Source of the DNA: Diplocloster modestus
Lineage (GTDB): Bacteria; Bacillota; Clostridia; Lachnospirales; Lachnospiraceae
Assembly (NCBI RefSeq): GCF_019042245.1
Contig: NZ_JAHQCX010000024.1
Span: 1 to 64,000, forward strand
Reading direction: 5' to 3'
DNA length: 64,000 nt
The notes beneath the pieces were generated by a model that saw nothing but the letters and a program-made list of their open reading frames with translations, was not told the DNA's origin and did not search any database. Shown piece after piece: positions 42,695 to 50,767 of the stretch (the stretch's first letter is position 1; every line of letters begins with the position of its first letter). A program made the position numbers and the translations under genes.

Positions 42695-43897
42695 TCAGAC
42701 ATATCTCCTGACAGAGATAATCGTCTTGTAGGTCGCACTGCTGATCTTGATTCCGCTGCTGGGTGTACTGGCATGAACGATCTGGCCTCCGCCTATGTAG
42801 ATTCCCACATGTCCCCCGTAATACAACACATCCCCGGCCTGGATATCATCGAAGGAAACTGCGCTTCCTCCAGATCCCTGCGCTCCTGAGGTACGTGGCA
42901 CTGAAATACCGAAATTATTATAGACCGCCCATATAAACCCGGAACAATCCGCTCCGTTTGTCAGGCTTGTCCCACCGAGAACGTAGGGACGGCCCACGAA
43001 TTGTAAGGCAAAATTCGCGATCTGGCTTCCCATTCCGCTGCCGGACGCGGAAGGTTTGGAACCGCCCCCGGAACCGGATCCGCCTCCGGAGCCATTTCCT
43101 CCGCCCGAGCCTGTACCCTGGCCTGTGTTATTGTTCTGCTGAGCGGCTGCCGCTGCTGCTTCCTGACGCTTGCGTTCCTCTTCTATCTTCTTTAACTGGT
43201 CATTTTGCTGTTGAATCAGGCTCTGATATTCTTTTGCCTTCGCCTTGGCATCTGAGAGCTGCGCCTCATAATTACCGGCCGTAGCCTTCTTCTGATCCAG
43301 CATTCCCTGCAGTTCAGCCTGTTGGTTCTGATAATCCTGCTGCATTTGTTCCAGCTCTTCTTTTTCATCCTGCAACTGTTCACCCAGGCGCTTTACTTCC
43401 TCGGTGATCGCTTTGTAATCTTCTAACTTCTGCCGGTCGTAATCATACATCTGATTTACATAATCAGCTCTATTCAGCATATTGGAAATACTGTCCGCCT
43501 GGAGCAGCACCTCCAGCATCATCGTATCCCCCTGCTCGTACATATATTTGATACGCTGTTTCATCGCCTCGTACTGACGGTTCTGTTCTTCTACCGCATT
43601 TTCATAATCGATCTGAGCCTGCTCGATCTGAGCTTCTTTTTCCGCCAGATCATTTTCCAGGATGCCCAGCTCTGTCAGTACCTGTACCAGCTGCGAGTCC
43701 AGCGCATTGATTTCCGACTGTAACTTTTTCTTCTTATTTTCCAGATCATTGATGCTCTTGTTCGTTTCATCCAGTTTACTCTGGGTCTGCTGCTTTTGCT
43801 GCTTCACCTGAGATGAATTCGTTGCATTCACCGGCAATACCACCAGTGCGCACATGACTATAACCAATCCCAATCCGATTATTCTATTCTTTTTCAC
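42695..43897 (-). CDS. Secreted NlpC/P60 endopeptidase with coiled-coil (CwlO/PcsB-like)
   Basis: Peptidoglycan DL-endopeptidase for cell growth or separation. The 400-aa precursor has a signal peptide (about 1-25, cleaved near VNA-TN), a long coiled coil (about 30-250, rich in Q, E, K), a Gly/Ser linker (about 265-295) and a C-terminal NlpC/P60 domain with the catalytic cysteine in GADCSGFIWAVY and histidine in GGHVGIYIG. Such coiled coils are held by the FtsEX complex in related systems. The start is GTG at 43897 with GGAGG 9-10 nt upstream. Confidence 0.92.
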   Translation of the reverse strand: MKKNRIIGLGLVIVMCALVVLPVNATNSSQVKQQKQQTQSKLDETNKSINDLENKKKKLQSEINALDSQLVQVLTELGILENDLAEKEAQIEQAQIDYENAVEEQNRQYEAMKQRIKYMYEQGDTMMLEVLLQADSISNMLNRADYVNQMYDYDRQKLEDYKAITEEVKRLGEQLQDEKEELEQMQQDYQNQQAELQGMLDQKKATAGNYEAQLSDAKAKAKEYQSLIQQQNDQLKKIEEERKRQEAAAAAAQQNNNTGQGTGSGGGNGSGGGSGSGGGSKPSASGSGMGSQIANFALQFVGRPYVLGGTSLTNGADCSGFIWAVYNNFGISVPRTSGAQGSGGSAVSFDDIQAGDVLYYGGHVGIYIGGGQIVHASTPSSGIKISSATYKTIISVRRYV

Positions 43898-43997
43898 CGG
43901 CCGCTCCTCCCTTGTGGATTTCCTATCTTTTTTATTATAACTGGTTTACCATAATTTGTACAGTTTTCCTGACAAATTTCGATATACTTTTTTATCG

Positions 43998-44702
43998 CTA
44001 TGAGCACTCAGCGGCTGTTTTTTCACTATTTTGACAATCATTCAGGTTTTTCAGAAATGGAAGTATAATCCGGTATAATTTTATCGAATGAACCACATAG
44101 CTTCCATGGTTTTCCCCTTTGATGATCTTTAACGCTCCATGTCTCATATGTGCCGCGATTCTCTTCGTATGCTGCAGCCGAATGATATCTTTTTCCCCTG
44201 CGGCCACCAGCACCGGTATCCGGATCTGTTGAAGCTCCGGCCCCGGAATATGAGGTTCCCTCAGCATCATCCCGATCAGCTTATCCCCGGTAACCGCATA
44301 CACCAGACGAAACCAAATCCGATACCTTCCCTTTAAACCATCCGGTGTTATATTAGCCCCGCAGGAAATCAGCCCAGCCAGTAACGACGGATAACGCATG
44401 GCAATGAGAATCCCCGTAATGGCTCCATCGCTGAAACCGCAGATTACCGGTTTTTTTATCCCCAGCTTCCGGATAAAGCACACCACATCCTTGGCCATCA
44501 GGGAATAGCTCAGATGCTCGGACGCAGAACTCTCACCGTGACAGCGGCTGTCTAACGCGTACACCGTATAATCGGAAGTCAGTTTTTCTATCGTTTCCCG
44601 GAAGATCGTGTGGTCCTCCCCGTTACCATGAAGAAAAATGACCGGACTGCCCGTTCCTGACTTTTCATAAGCCAGTTCGATCCCGTTTACTTTGATTTTC
44701 AT
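43998..44702 (-). CDS. Alpha/beta-hydrolase
   Basis: Serine hydrolase of 234 aa. It has the oxyanion motif FLHGNGEDH, the ALDSRCHGES block, nucleophile elbow GFSDGAITG, acid D in AAGEKDIIR and the histidine in KGENHGSYV. The family (Abhydrolase_1) is too broad for a substrate. GGAG precedes the ATG. It is a single gene, divergent from the acetyltransferase at 44957. Confidence 0.85.
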   Translation of the reverse strand: MKIKVNGIELAYEKSGTGSPVIFLHGNGEDHTIFRETIEKLTSDYTVYALDSRCHGESSASEHLSYSLMAKDVVCFIRKLGIKKPVICGFSDGAITGILIAMRYPSLLAGLISCGANITPDGLKGRYRIWFRLVYAVTGDKLIGMMLREPHIPGPELQQIRIPVLVAAGEKDIIRLQHTKRIAAHMRHGALKIIKGENHGSYVVHSIKLYRIILPFLKNLNDCQNSEKTAAECS

Positions 44703-44821
44703 ATGTATCGCTCCTTATTCCCCGACCCTTTCACTTTACCGTAAATAAAATGGAACGTCAATATCCGCTTGTTCATTATTAAATGGGATATATTTCCAAC
44801 AGAGAGGCCGAAACGTCTCCA

Positions 44822-44850
44822 TGTTCATTTCTTTTGGATTGTGATATAAT
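44822..44850 (+). promoter_or_regulatory. Possible promoter of the acetyltransferase gene
   Basis: TGTTCA (44822-44827) and a perfect TATAAT (44845-44850) are 17 nt apart; the -35 is weak. The leader to the start codon is about 100 nt. Confidence 0.5.
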
Positions 44851-44956
44851 GATAGGGCTTTACACATTGAGCAGTACAAGAAGAGGTGTTTTTATGAAGC
44901 GGTGCATTGCTTATACTGGGATAGTCTGAAAAGAATAAAATAGAAAGAAGGAGCTC

Positions 44957-45589
44957 ATGATGGCTATTCCAGATAGTAATAAAATTTATCCGCGGGTCAA
45001 AGATGCACAGATCGTTTACCTGAAAAATGTGATTGATCATGCTAATATTGAAGTAGGAGATTTTACGATTTATAACGACTTCGTTCAGGATCCGGGGGAT
45101 TTTCAGAAGAATAACGTATTGTATCACTATCCGATCAACAACGACCGGCTGATAATCGGTAAGTTCTGCTCGATCGCCTGTGGCGCCAAATTTTTAATGA
45201 ACAGCGCGAATCACACGCTGAACTCTTTATCAACTTATACGTTTCCATTGTTTTATGATGAATGGGCGCACAAAATGAGTCCAGTGGAGGCCTGGGATAA
45301 TAAGGGGGATATTGTAATAGGTAATGATGTCTGGATCGGCTATGAAGCCGTGATTCTGGCAGGTGTTACCATCGGGGACGGTGCCATTATCGGTACCCGC
45401 GCTGTCGTCACGAAGGATGTCCCTCCTTATACGATCGTGGGAGGTGTTCCTGCGAAACCGATCCGGCAGCGTTTTTCACCGGAGATCATTGACAGGCTGC
45501 TCGCTTTAAAATGGTGGGACTGGCCCGTTGAGAAAATATCAGATCGTATAAAGTCTATTCAGGCCGGCGATTTGGATGCTCTGGAGTAA
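44957..45589 (+). CDS. Vat/CatB-type xenobiotic acetyltransferase (hexapeptide fold)
   Basis: Left-handed beta-helix acetyltransferase of 210 aa. It has the family loop region with the catalytic histidine (NSANHTLNSLSTY), hexapeptide repeats (GNDVWIGYEAVILAGVTIG and GDGAIIGTRAVV) and PPYTIVGGVPAKPIRQRF. Relatives acetylate streptogramin A or chloramphenicol, but many chromosomal members have unknown substrates, so resistance is not claimed. Two adjacent ATGs (44957 and 44960) follow AAGGAG; the second has the better spacing. Confidence 0.88.
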   Translation: MMAIPDSNKIYPRVKDAQIVYLKNVIDHANIEVGDFTIYNDFVQDPGDFQKNNVLYHYPINNDRLIIGKFCSIACGAKFLMNSANHTLNSLSTYTFPLFYDEWAHKMSPVEAWDNKGDIVIGNDVWIGYEAVILAGVTIGDGAIIGTRAVVTKDVPPYTIVGGVPAKPIRQRFSPEIIDRLLALKWWDWPVEKISDRIKSIQAGDLDALE

Positions 45590-45651
45590 GGGGTAATACG
45601 ATAGGGCTGTGATAACGATTCGGTCTAACCGGCCGGCTTTTAATATCTGAC

Positions 45652-46251
45652 CTACATTTGCAGATATAGATACCTCTTATAAAATCCCGCCGCTATGATT
45701 CCAATGTAGGCCAGGGCAATATAAATCCATGGTTCCAGCTTTCTTATTTTTATTTCCCATGTTTTGTTTGGAATGATTCGAAAGCAGAGACAGAACTCTT
45801 TTTGCAGATTGCCGGCCAGTCTGTAGGCCCCATACCCGATCAGGGCACCCAGCGAATTCAAAAGTACATCATCCACATCTGTACCGCGGATTAAAAACAG
45901 CTGTGTACATTCGATCAGCACCGACAGACCTGCTCCTGCGGCCAGGGTCTTCCACCACTTTGCATATTTTTCCCACAGTAACGGCAGTAAGAAGCCCAGT
46001 GGGCAGAATAACAATACATTGCCGATTACATTGATCAGTGCGAACTTGATCCCTTCCCATCCGTCCGCTGTCAGAAAAAGATCCAGGATTCCCCAAAGCG
46101 GTATCACATTTATTTCCTCTATTCGAATATCTGTATGGAATCCACTGAGCGGAGAGATTCCTGTTATTTTGAATACCACATATACACATAACAGAAAACA
46201 GATGCTTCCCATTCCGTGTAAAATTAAAGTCCTTTTTCTATCTTGCCGCAT
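45652..46251 (-). CDS. VanZ-family membrane protein
   Basis: Membrane protein of 199 aa with about five helices and the VanZ core: NVIGNVLLFCPLGFLLPLLW, then ECTQLFLIRGTDVDDVLLNSLGALIGY read as adjacent blocks. VanZ itself gives low-level teicoplanin resistance, but most homologues, like this one outside any van cluster, have unknown envelope roles. GGAGG is 8 nt before the ATG. It has no partners on its strand. Confidence 0.85.
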   Translation of the reverse strand: MRQDRKRTLILHGMGSICFLLCVYVVFKITGISPLSGFHTDIRIEEINVIPLWGILDLFLTADGWEGIKFALINVIGNVLLFCPLGFLLPLLWEKYAKWWKTLAAGAGLSVLIECTQLFLIRGTDVDDVLLNSLGALIGYGAYRLAGNLQKEFCLCFRIIPNKTWEIKIRKLEPWIYIALAYIGIIAAGFYKRYLYLQM

Positions 46252-46388
46252 TTGCTATACCTCCATCTTCCTTGCGGATTTCCAAGCGCTGCTGTTTAAT
46301 AGTATCATACACGTACGGGCTTAGGAAATCTTTAATGATATCTGAAGATTCCATTAAGCTTACGAACCTTTTCCTCCTCTGCGGAGCG

Positions 46389-46428
46389 TTTTTTATTTCA
46401 CAGGAGCACTCTCCTATGAAATAAAAAA
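46389..46428. repeat. Dispersed A/T-ended palindrome, copy 3
   Basis: TTTTTTATTTCACAGGAG faces CTCCTATGAAATAAAAAA around a 4-nt centre (only one mismatch). It overlaps the T-run of the TlpA operon terminator. Confidence 0.85.
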
Positions 46429-46482
46429 GGACCTGAGAGGATTCGGGCGGTTAAACAGTAACCGCACAACTCCTTCAGGTCC
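46423..46482 (-). terminator. Terminator of the rhodanese-Rrf2-TlpA operon
   Basis: On the minus strand GGACCTGA (46475-46482) pairs with TCAGGTCC (46429-46436), with a second stem GCGGTT/AACCGC inside, followed by six T residues. It starts 18 nt after the TlpA stop. Confidence 0.85.
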
Positions 46483-46499
46483 GTATTCTCTTCTCTGTC

Positions 46500-47192
46500 T
46501 TACTGAAGCATCGCCAGCCGCTCGTCAATAATAGAGGCCCAGACTTCCTTATTCTTGGAACCTACTACCGGTTCTCCTACTTGATTACCGTCCTTATTGA
46601 AGAAATAGGTGGTCGGTACGCCCACGATATCCATCAGGCCTGCCTGCAGAAGATCTGCGGAGGGAATCAGGTGCAGATAGTTGGCACCGGTTTTTTCCGC
46701 TATTTCTTTTGCCAGATCCACCTGTTCCTGATATATGCTCATATCCTGGTTCAGGGTGTCAAAAGCCACTCCTACAATCTGCACGTTCTGATCTTTATAC
46801 TCGGTTGACAGTTCACCCAATTCGGGCATTTCCCGGATACAGGGATCGCAGAAAGTCGCCCAGACATTCATCATGGTCAGATCCGCATCGGCGAATATGT
46901 CCTGGGTTACTTCATTTCCATCCAGATCGGTTGTGGTGAAATTCTGAAAACTGGCTGTCTGCGCGTTATCTTCAGATCCTTTGGCCGCATCTGTGGTTCC
47001 GGGGGTTACCTCGGCCTTTGTTTCATCCTCCGGTACTGCTGTCTGCTGGTCTTGCGCGGGACTTGCCGCTGGTTCCTGTGTGTTGGCAGCTGAGGGCGCT
47101 TTGCTGTCTTTCGTCTCATTTGTACTTCCACATGCAGTCAGTGACAATGCCAGAATGAGACCTATGGTTGCCATAATTATTCTTTTCTTCAT
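46500..47192 (-). CDS. TlpA-family thiol-disulfide oxidoreductase lipoprotein
   Basis: Membrane-tethered thioredoxin-fold protein of 230 aa. The signal peptide ends in LTAC (lipidated Cys near 21), followed by a low-complexity Ala/Glu/Thr linker (about 25-80) and the AhpC/TSA-like domain with the active site FCDPCIREMPEL and the cis-proline region VGVPTTYFF. It reduces or exchanges disulfides of exported proteins. It is the third gene of an operon with a rhodanese lipoprotein and an Rrf2 regulator, suggesting a thiol or sulfur stress response outside the membrane. Confidence 0.9.
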   Translation of the reverse strand: MKKRIIMATIGLILALSLTACGSTNETKDSKAPSAANTQEPAASPAQDQQTAVPEDETKAEVTPGTTDAAKGSEDNAQTASFQNFTTTDLDGNEVTQDIFADADLTMMNVWATFCDPCIREMPELGELSTEYKDQNVQIVGVAFDTLNQDMSIYQEQVDLAKEIAEKTGANYLHLIPSADLLQAGLMDIVGVPTTYFFNKDGNQVGEPVVGSKNKEVWASIIDERLAMLQ

Positions 47193-47229
47193 TTACGCTT
47201 CCTTTCCGCAGGAACCTGATCCGTTCCTG

Positions 47230-47664
47230 TCAGCCTGAGGCTTTCTGTTTTTTTCTCTTTTGTAACTCCTCATCGATGATAGCTATGGTGATTTTCTTCA
47301 GGGATTCCATACAATTCTGATTCAATGTCTGGTATATATCATCCATCACTACCGCCATGCCGGACGCGATCATACACTCCACATCCGGATCCCCGGACCG
47401 ATAGGATGAATCTACCGCTTTAATCTCAAGGGCTTCACAGATATCCGCCAGATTCACCCTGTTCGGATCCTTGGCGAAATAGTATCCGCCGTCGATGCCT
47501 TCCTTGGTAAGCACCAGATTTCTTTTCTTAAGCTTTGCCAGAACTTTACGCACTCTTGCAGGATTTGTGCATACATTTTTAGCCAGTACCTCGCTGGATA
47601 CCGTCTCTTTCATGTGATTTAAAAAAACAAGTGAATGCACTGCCACCGCAAATTCTCCCGTCAT
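47230..47664 (-). CDS. Rrf2-family transcriptional regulator
   Basis: 144-aa winged-helix regulator. The N-terminus (FAVAVHSLVFL), the recognition region TVSSEVLAKNVCTNPARVRKV-like and the wing (LVLTKEGIDGGYYFAKDP) are typical of Rrf2. Cysteines occur at about 31, 82 and 105 region, plus one later (QNCMESL), so an iron-sulphur or thiol sensing role is possible; the classical three-Cys IscR/NsrR spacing is not clear. The rhodanese stop codon is fused to its ribosome site (TAGGAGG). It most likely represses its own operon through the palindrome at 48114-48140. Confidence 0.88.
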   Translation of the reverse strand: MTGEFAVAVHSLVFLNHMKETVSSEVLAKNVCTNPARVRKVLAKLKKRNLVLTKEGIDGGYYFAKDPNRVNLADICEALEIKAVDSSYRSGDPDVECMIASGMAVVMDDIYQTLNQNCMESLKKITIAIIDEELQKRKKQKASG

Positions 47665-47675
47665 ATCGATTCCTC

Positions 47676-48089
47676 CTAGTTTTCACTGACTATATCATAG
47701 GGCCAGTCCACGATTCCACCAATATCATAAACCGACGTGTAGCCAATGTCCACTAATTTTTCTGCAGATGCTTTACTTCTCACTCCGGTTCTGCAGTATA
47801 CCAGAATGGGTTGATCCAGATCCGGAAGCTGTTCCGGCTGCTCATCCGTGATGGTATCTAATGGAATCAAGACCGCGTTTCCGATGTGCTTTTCATCGTA
47901 TTCATCCTGCCTTCTGACATCCACGACCACCAGATCATCCTGGGTATCCATCATCTCTTTTGCCTCTTCCGGCGTTATTTTCTGATAGTTGGCCTTTTCA
48001 GGACTTTCCTGGTTCTCCGGCTGTTTTGAACAGCCATATAAATAGAATGCCGAAAGAAACAATAAACCTATGATCCATATTTTCCTCAT
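47676..48089 (-). CDS. Rhodanese-like lipoprotein
   Basis: Extracytoplasmic sulfurtransferase-type protein of 137 aa. The signal peptide ends LYGC (lipidated Cys20), followed by a rhodanese domain with VVVDVRRQDEYDEKHI and the active-site loop VYCRTGVRS. It may carry persulfide sulfur outside the membrane or bind other oxyanions. It is the first gene of the operon and is coupled to the Rrf2 gene. Confidence 0.9.
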   Translation of the reverse strand: MRKIWIIGLLFLSAFYLYGCSKQPENQESPEKANYQKITPEEAKEMMDTQDDLVVVDVRRQDEYDEKHIGNAVLIPLDTITDEQPEQLPDLDQPILVYCRTGVRSKASAEKLVDIGYTSVYDIGGIVDWPYDIVSEN

Positions 48090-48113
48090 ATGTGGCCCTC
48101 ATCATCTTTCATT

Positions 48114-48153
48114 TTGTAACTGTAATTATGACAGTTACAAATAAGTTTGTCAA
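48114..48153 (-). promoter_or_regulatory. Promoter and Rrf2-type operator of the rhodanese operon
   Basis: On the minus strand TTGACA (48148-48153) and CATAAT (48125-48130) are 17 nt apart. A perfect 10-bp inverted repeat, TTGTAACTGT (48114-48123) and ACAGTTACAA (48131-48140), is centred exactly on the -10 box with a 7-nt gap. A regulator bound there would block RNA polymerase. The Rrf2 protein of the same operon is the natural candidate. Confidence 0.8.
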
Positions 48154-48243
48154 GTCCCTCCTCTAATTTTCTCGTTTACTTTTTCATTTCCACTTTCCCT
48201 ATATCAGCGAACCTTGGGACAGAATCAATTTGGACATCGAGTT

Positions 48244-48274
48244 GGACATGTCCCTTTCTGAAATGGACATGTCC
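48244..48274. promoter_or_regulatory. Two 10-bp palindromes two helical turns apart
   Basis: GGACATGTCC occurs at 48244-48253 and 48265-48274, centre to centre 21 bp; a half copy GGACAT lies at 48232-48237. They lie between the dac stop and the rhodanese promoter, about 100 bp upstream of that promoter. Confidence 0.5.
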
Positions 48275-48282
48275 CCTTTTGA

Positions 48283-49716
48283 CTACCGTTTGTATTTTCT
48301 GCGTTTTTGCCTCCGGCGCTTCTCCCTTAGGATACGCACCCGGATAACTGCCGCTGCAAACAGAGCTGCGGCTATTCCCAGAATCACTCCGATCACAATA
48401 AAAAACGTGTGCAGCGGATGAGATTTTTTCTCCTCCTGGCTTCCTTTTTTATCTAAATTTTTTTCTGCAGCTTCACTTTTTGATTCCCCGTTTTTTGAGG
48501 TTTCATCGGCGGCGTTTTCACCTGCGGCCTGATTCTCCCCGCTTACGGCTGCGTGAACCGGGAAAATATATTTTTCTTCCGTCACATCCACCACGACTTT
48601 TGCCGAGCCGACGGGGTAGCCCCCATAGTAATATTTTACCGTTCCCGCGTCTTCCCCATTGCCTGACATCTGATAATCAGATGTGGTATCCGCAAAATCA
48701 GCGGATTTGGGCAGCACCACATAGTCGGAGGGATCCAGCTTTAGGAATGGGGCCGCGTCCTTTAATTGATCCGGAAAAAGACCGGGATCCTGTCCTGTGA
48801 GATACCGGGTATCCTTCTCCGCCACATCAACTCTTTGAAACTGATCAAACCCGTAGTCCAGCAGCGCTTTTGTATCCAAAAACTGGTTCGGGCTGGTCTC
48901 ATTCAAAGTGACGCAAATCAGCTCGATTCCATTGCGCCTGGCGAACGTAACCAGGGTCTGGTTGGCCCGCAGCGTATAACCGGTCTTGCCGCCAATACAG
49001 CCGGGATATTCATAGTCTCCGCCCGGCAGCATCTTGTGGTGATTTTTCATATACCTGGGTTCCCCGCAATACGCATCCGGTTCAATGGTATACCGGACCG
49101 TGCGCACAATCTTACGGAACTCTTCATTTTTCAGCGCTTCCCTGGATATCAGTGCCATATCGTAAGCAGTCGTATAATGATCATCGTTGTGCAGCCCGTT
49201 GGCGTTTACAAAGTGGGTGTCCAGGCATCCCAGTTCCCGGGCTCTTTGATTCATCATCTCTGCGAAGGAAGGCAGATCACCCGACACGTGCTCCGCAATG
49301 CCGTATGCCGCTTCATTTCCTGAATTTAACATCATGCCGTACATGGTCTTTTCCATGGAGAGCTGGTCTCCCTCATCGATATCACCGATAATCGAGCAGC
49401 CCGGATCAATGTCATATACGGAATTATGGGAGAAAGTAATCATCTCATCCATGGAACAGTTTTCCAAAGCCAGAAGTGCCGTCATAATCTTGGTAATACT
49501 GGCCGGATAATGCCGCTCATAGCTGTTCTTCTCGTACAGAACTGTTCCGGTACCCGCTTCCATGAGTATCGCGGCATCTCCCATGAGCTGGGGAGCCTGC
49601 GGCCAGTCGTCGGGAATCCCCGCCCCCTCCTCTGCCAGGGCCGGCCCGGCGCTATTTAATAAAATGCCAAACGCCAGTATCCCTGACATCAGCACTTTGC
49701 ATGTTTTATGTATCAT
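48283..49716 (-). CDS. D-alanyl-D-alanine carboxypeptidase (DacF-like PBP)
   Basis: Low-molecular-weight penicillin-binding protein of 477 aa that trims the terminal D-alanine of peptidoglycan stems. It has a signal peptide, SxxK in YPASITKIM, SxN in SGNEAAYG, KTG in GGKTGYTL, then the PBP5_C-like domain, an acidic/Lys-rich linker and a C-terminal membrane helix with a polybasic tail (RILREKRRRQKRRKYKR). The topology puts the enzyme outside, held by its C-terminus. AAAGGG precedes the ATG. A 14-bp tandem repeat lies about 100 nt upstream. Confidence 0.93.
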   Translation of the reverse strand: MIHKTCKVLMSGILAFGILLNSAGPALAEEGAGIPDDWPQAPQLMGDAAILMEAGTGTVLYEKNSYERHYPASITKIMTALLALENCSMDEMITFSHNSVYDIDPGCSIIGDIDEGDQLSMEKTMYGMMLNSGNEAAYGIAEHVSGDLPSFAEMMNQRARELGCLDTHFVNANGLHNDDHYTTAYDMALISREALKNEEFRKIVRTVRYTIEPDAYCGEPRYMKNHHKMLPGGDYEYPGCIGGKTGYTLRANQTLVTFARRNGIELICVTLNETSPNQFLDTKALLDYGFDQFQRVDVAEKDTRYLTGQDPGLFPDQLKDAAPFLKLDPSDYVVLPKSADFADTTSDYQMSGNGEDAGTVKYYYGGYPVGSAKVVVDVTEEKYIFPVHAAVSGENQAAGENAADETSKNGESKSEAAEKNLDKKGSQEEKKSHPLHTFFIVIGVILGIAAALFAAAVIRVRILREKRRRQKRRKYKR

Positions 49717-49811
49717 AATATCCCTTTCCTGATGATACCTAACAGCAGCCCCTCATCTATCCCCGCTTTCCACTGTCTTTTTCGATCTATGTATATTTAC
49801 ACACTTCTTTA

Positions 49812-49905
49812 TTTTTCGTATTTCATTTTTCGTATTTCATTTTTCGCGTTTCATTTTTCGTATTTCAATTTCGCATTTTTTCGCGTTTCGTTTTACGCGT
49901 TTCAT
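49812..49905. repeat. 14-bp tandem repeat upstream of the carboxypeptidase gene
   Basis: TTTTTCGTATTTCA is repeated in exact 14-nt register at 49812, 49826, 49840 (one variant, CGCG) and 49854, followed by two or three degenerate units to about 49905. The rest of the 430-bp gap is AT-rich without a gene. The period equals about 1.3 helical turns. Confidence 0.85.
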
Positions 49906-50092
49906 CATTCACATTTTTCATGTAGATCTGCAGACTCATTCTGCCTGCTGGTCTTAAGACAAATTTTATTATATTACAAATCCTTCCAGTCAACAAGGGA
50001 AAGTGATCTTAAAATATCTTCAGAAATTGACAATTTCTTCCAGCCCCTTCTATATTAAATACTTTTTCTATTCTGAAACACTGCAAAGTGGT

Positions 50093-50122
50093 ACCCTCTG
50101 CCATATTTACTGACCAGAGGGT
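50093..50122 (-). terminator. Hairpin after the DUF6512 gene
   Basis: ACCCTCTG (50093-50100) pairs with CAGAGGGT (50115-50122). It lies about 25 nt past the DUF6512 stop and has no T-run, so termination strength is uncertain. Confidence 0.4.
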
Positions 50123-50146
50123 CCAGGCTTTGCCGGGCAACGGATC

Positions 50147-50692
50147 TTACCGATACCGGTCAAGGACCCCGAAACTGCCGGTTATTGGGTCCTGAAAAAG
50201 CTGGATCTTAGGCGGAACATACGTAAAAACGATAAAAGCCAGCAGCCAGGCCAGCAAGACTACCAAACTCAGTGTCACATATCCCTCATGTTCCCTCTCA
50301 TCCCGGAAAAGGTTCCAGCTTAAGCGGCAGGCTACGATGACGCCGGCCAGAAACGTCAGGATATCCAGTATCAGATAATTGGTGCCCAAGATTCCTGTGT
50401 ACGTATAAAACAATATCAGAATCGTACCGATTCCCGCGCTGGCTCCTGCGGCTTTTCCAAACCAGTACCTGGGATAATTTTTTCCGACCCTGTAGTACTC
50501 AAACACAGCATAAACCAAAAAGGGCAGATAGAGCATTTTCAAATGTTCCCAGGTAGATTCATTTACGGGCGCGGCCGCAGCCACGATCACTGAATTACCG
50601 CTCCATTGATAGACAAAATGCAGCAGAGTTCCCACTGCCACCACAAACAGGAATCCGCATACTTCATAAATAACCGCTGTTCTTCTCAGCAA
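50147..50692 (-). CDS. DUF6512-like membrane protein
   Basis: Hydrophobic protein of 181 aa with about five membrane helices. The segment PVNESTWEHLKMLYLPFLVY, with a conserved NESTWEH-like core, marks a family of unknown function (DUF6512) common in Clostridia. The start is TTG at 50692 with GGAGGAGG just upstream. It is downstream of the PTS/GH1 genes but with a 75-nt gap and no obvious link. Confidence 0.75.
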   Translation of the reverse strand: MLRRTAVIYEVCGFLFVVAVGTLLHFVYQWSGNSVIVAAAAPVNESTWEHLKMLYLPFLVYAVFEYYRVGKNYPRYWFGKAAGASAGIGTILILFYTYTGILGTNYLILDILTFLAGVIVACRLSWNLFRDEREHEGYVTLSLVVLLAWLLAFIVFTYVPPKIQLFQDPITGSFGVLDRYR

Positions 50693-50767
50693 ACTGCCTC
50701 CTCCTTTTCTTTCCTATTCTCACACTACACAGCCCTGCCATACCGGCGGCTGATCTGCCGTAAATAA

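Noticed and set aside
44957..45589. Streptogramin or chloramphenicol resistance gene.
   Set aside because: The family includes many chromosomal enzymes of unknown substrate; sequence alone does not support a resistance call.
45652..46251. Part of a glycopeptide-resistance (van) cluster.
   Set aside because: No vanA/B, vanH, vanX, vanR or vanS genes are near; VanZ-like proteins are widespread alone.
49812..49905. A CRISPR array.
   Set aside because: Units are 14 nt with no unique spacers and no cas genes are present; the same holds for the 15-bp repeats at 16022.
49708..50058. A Phe/Ser-rich plus-strand frame through the 14-bp repeats.
   Set aside because: Low-complexity product caused by the repeat; no ribosome site; antisense to the dac start.
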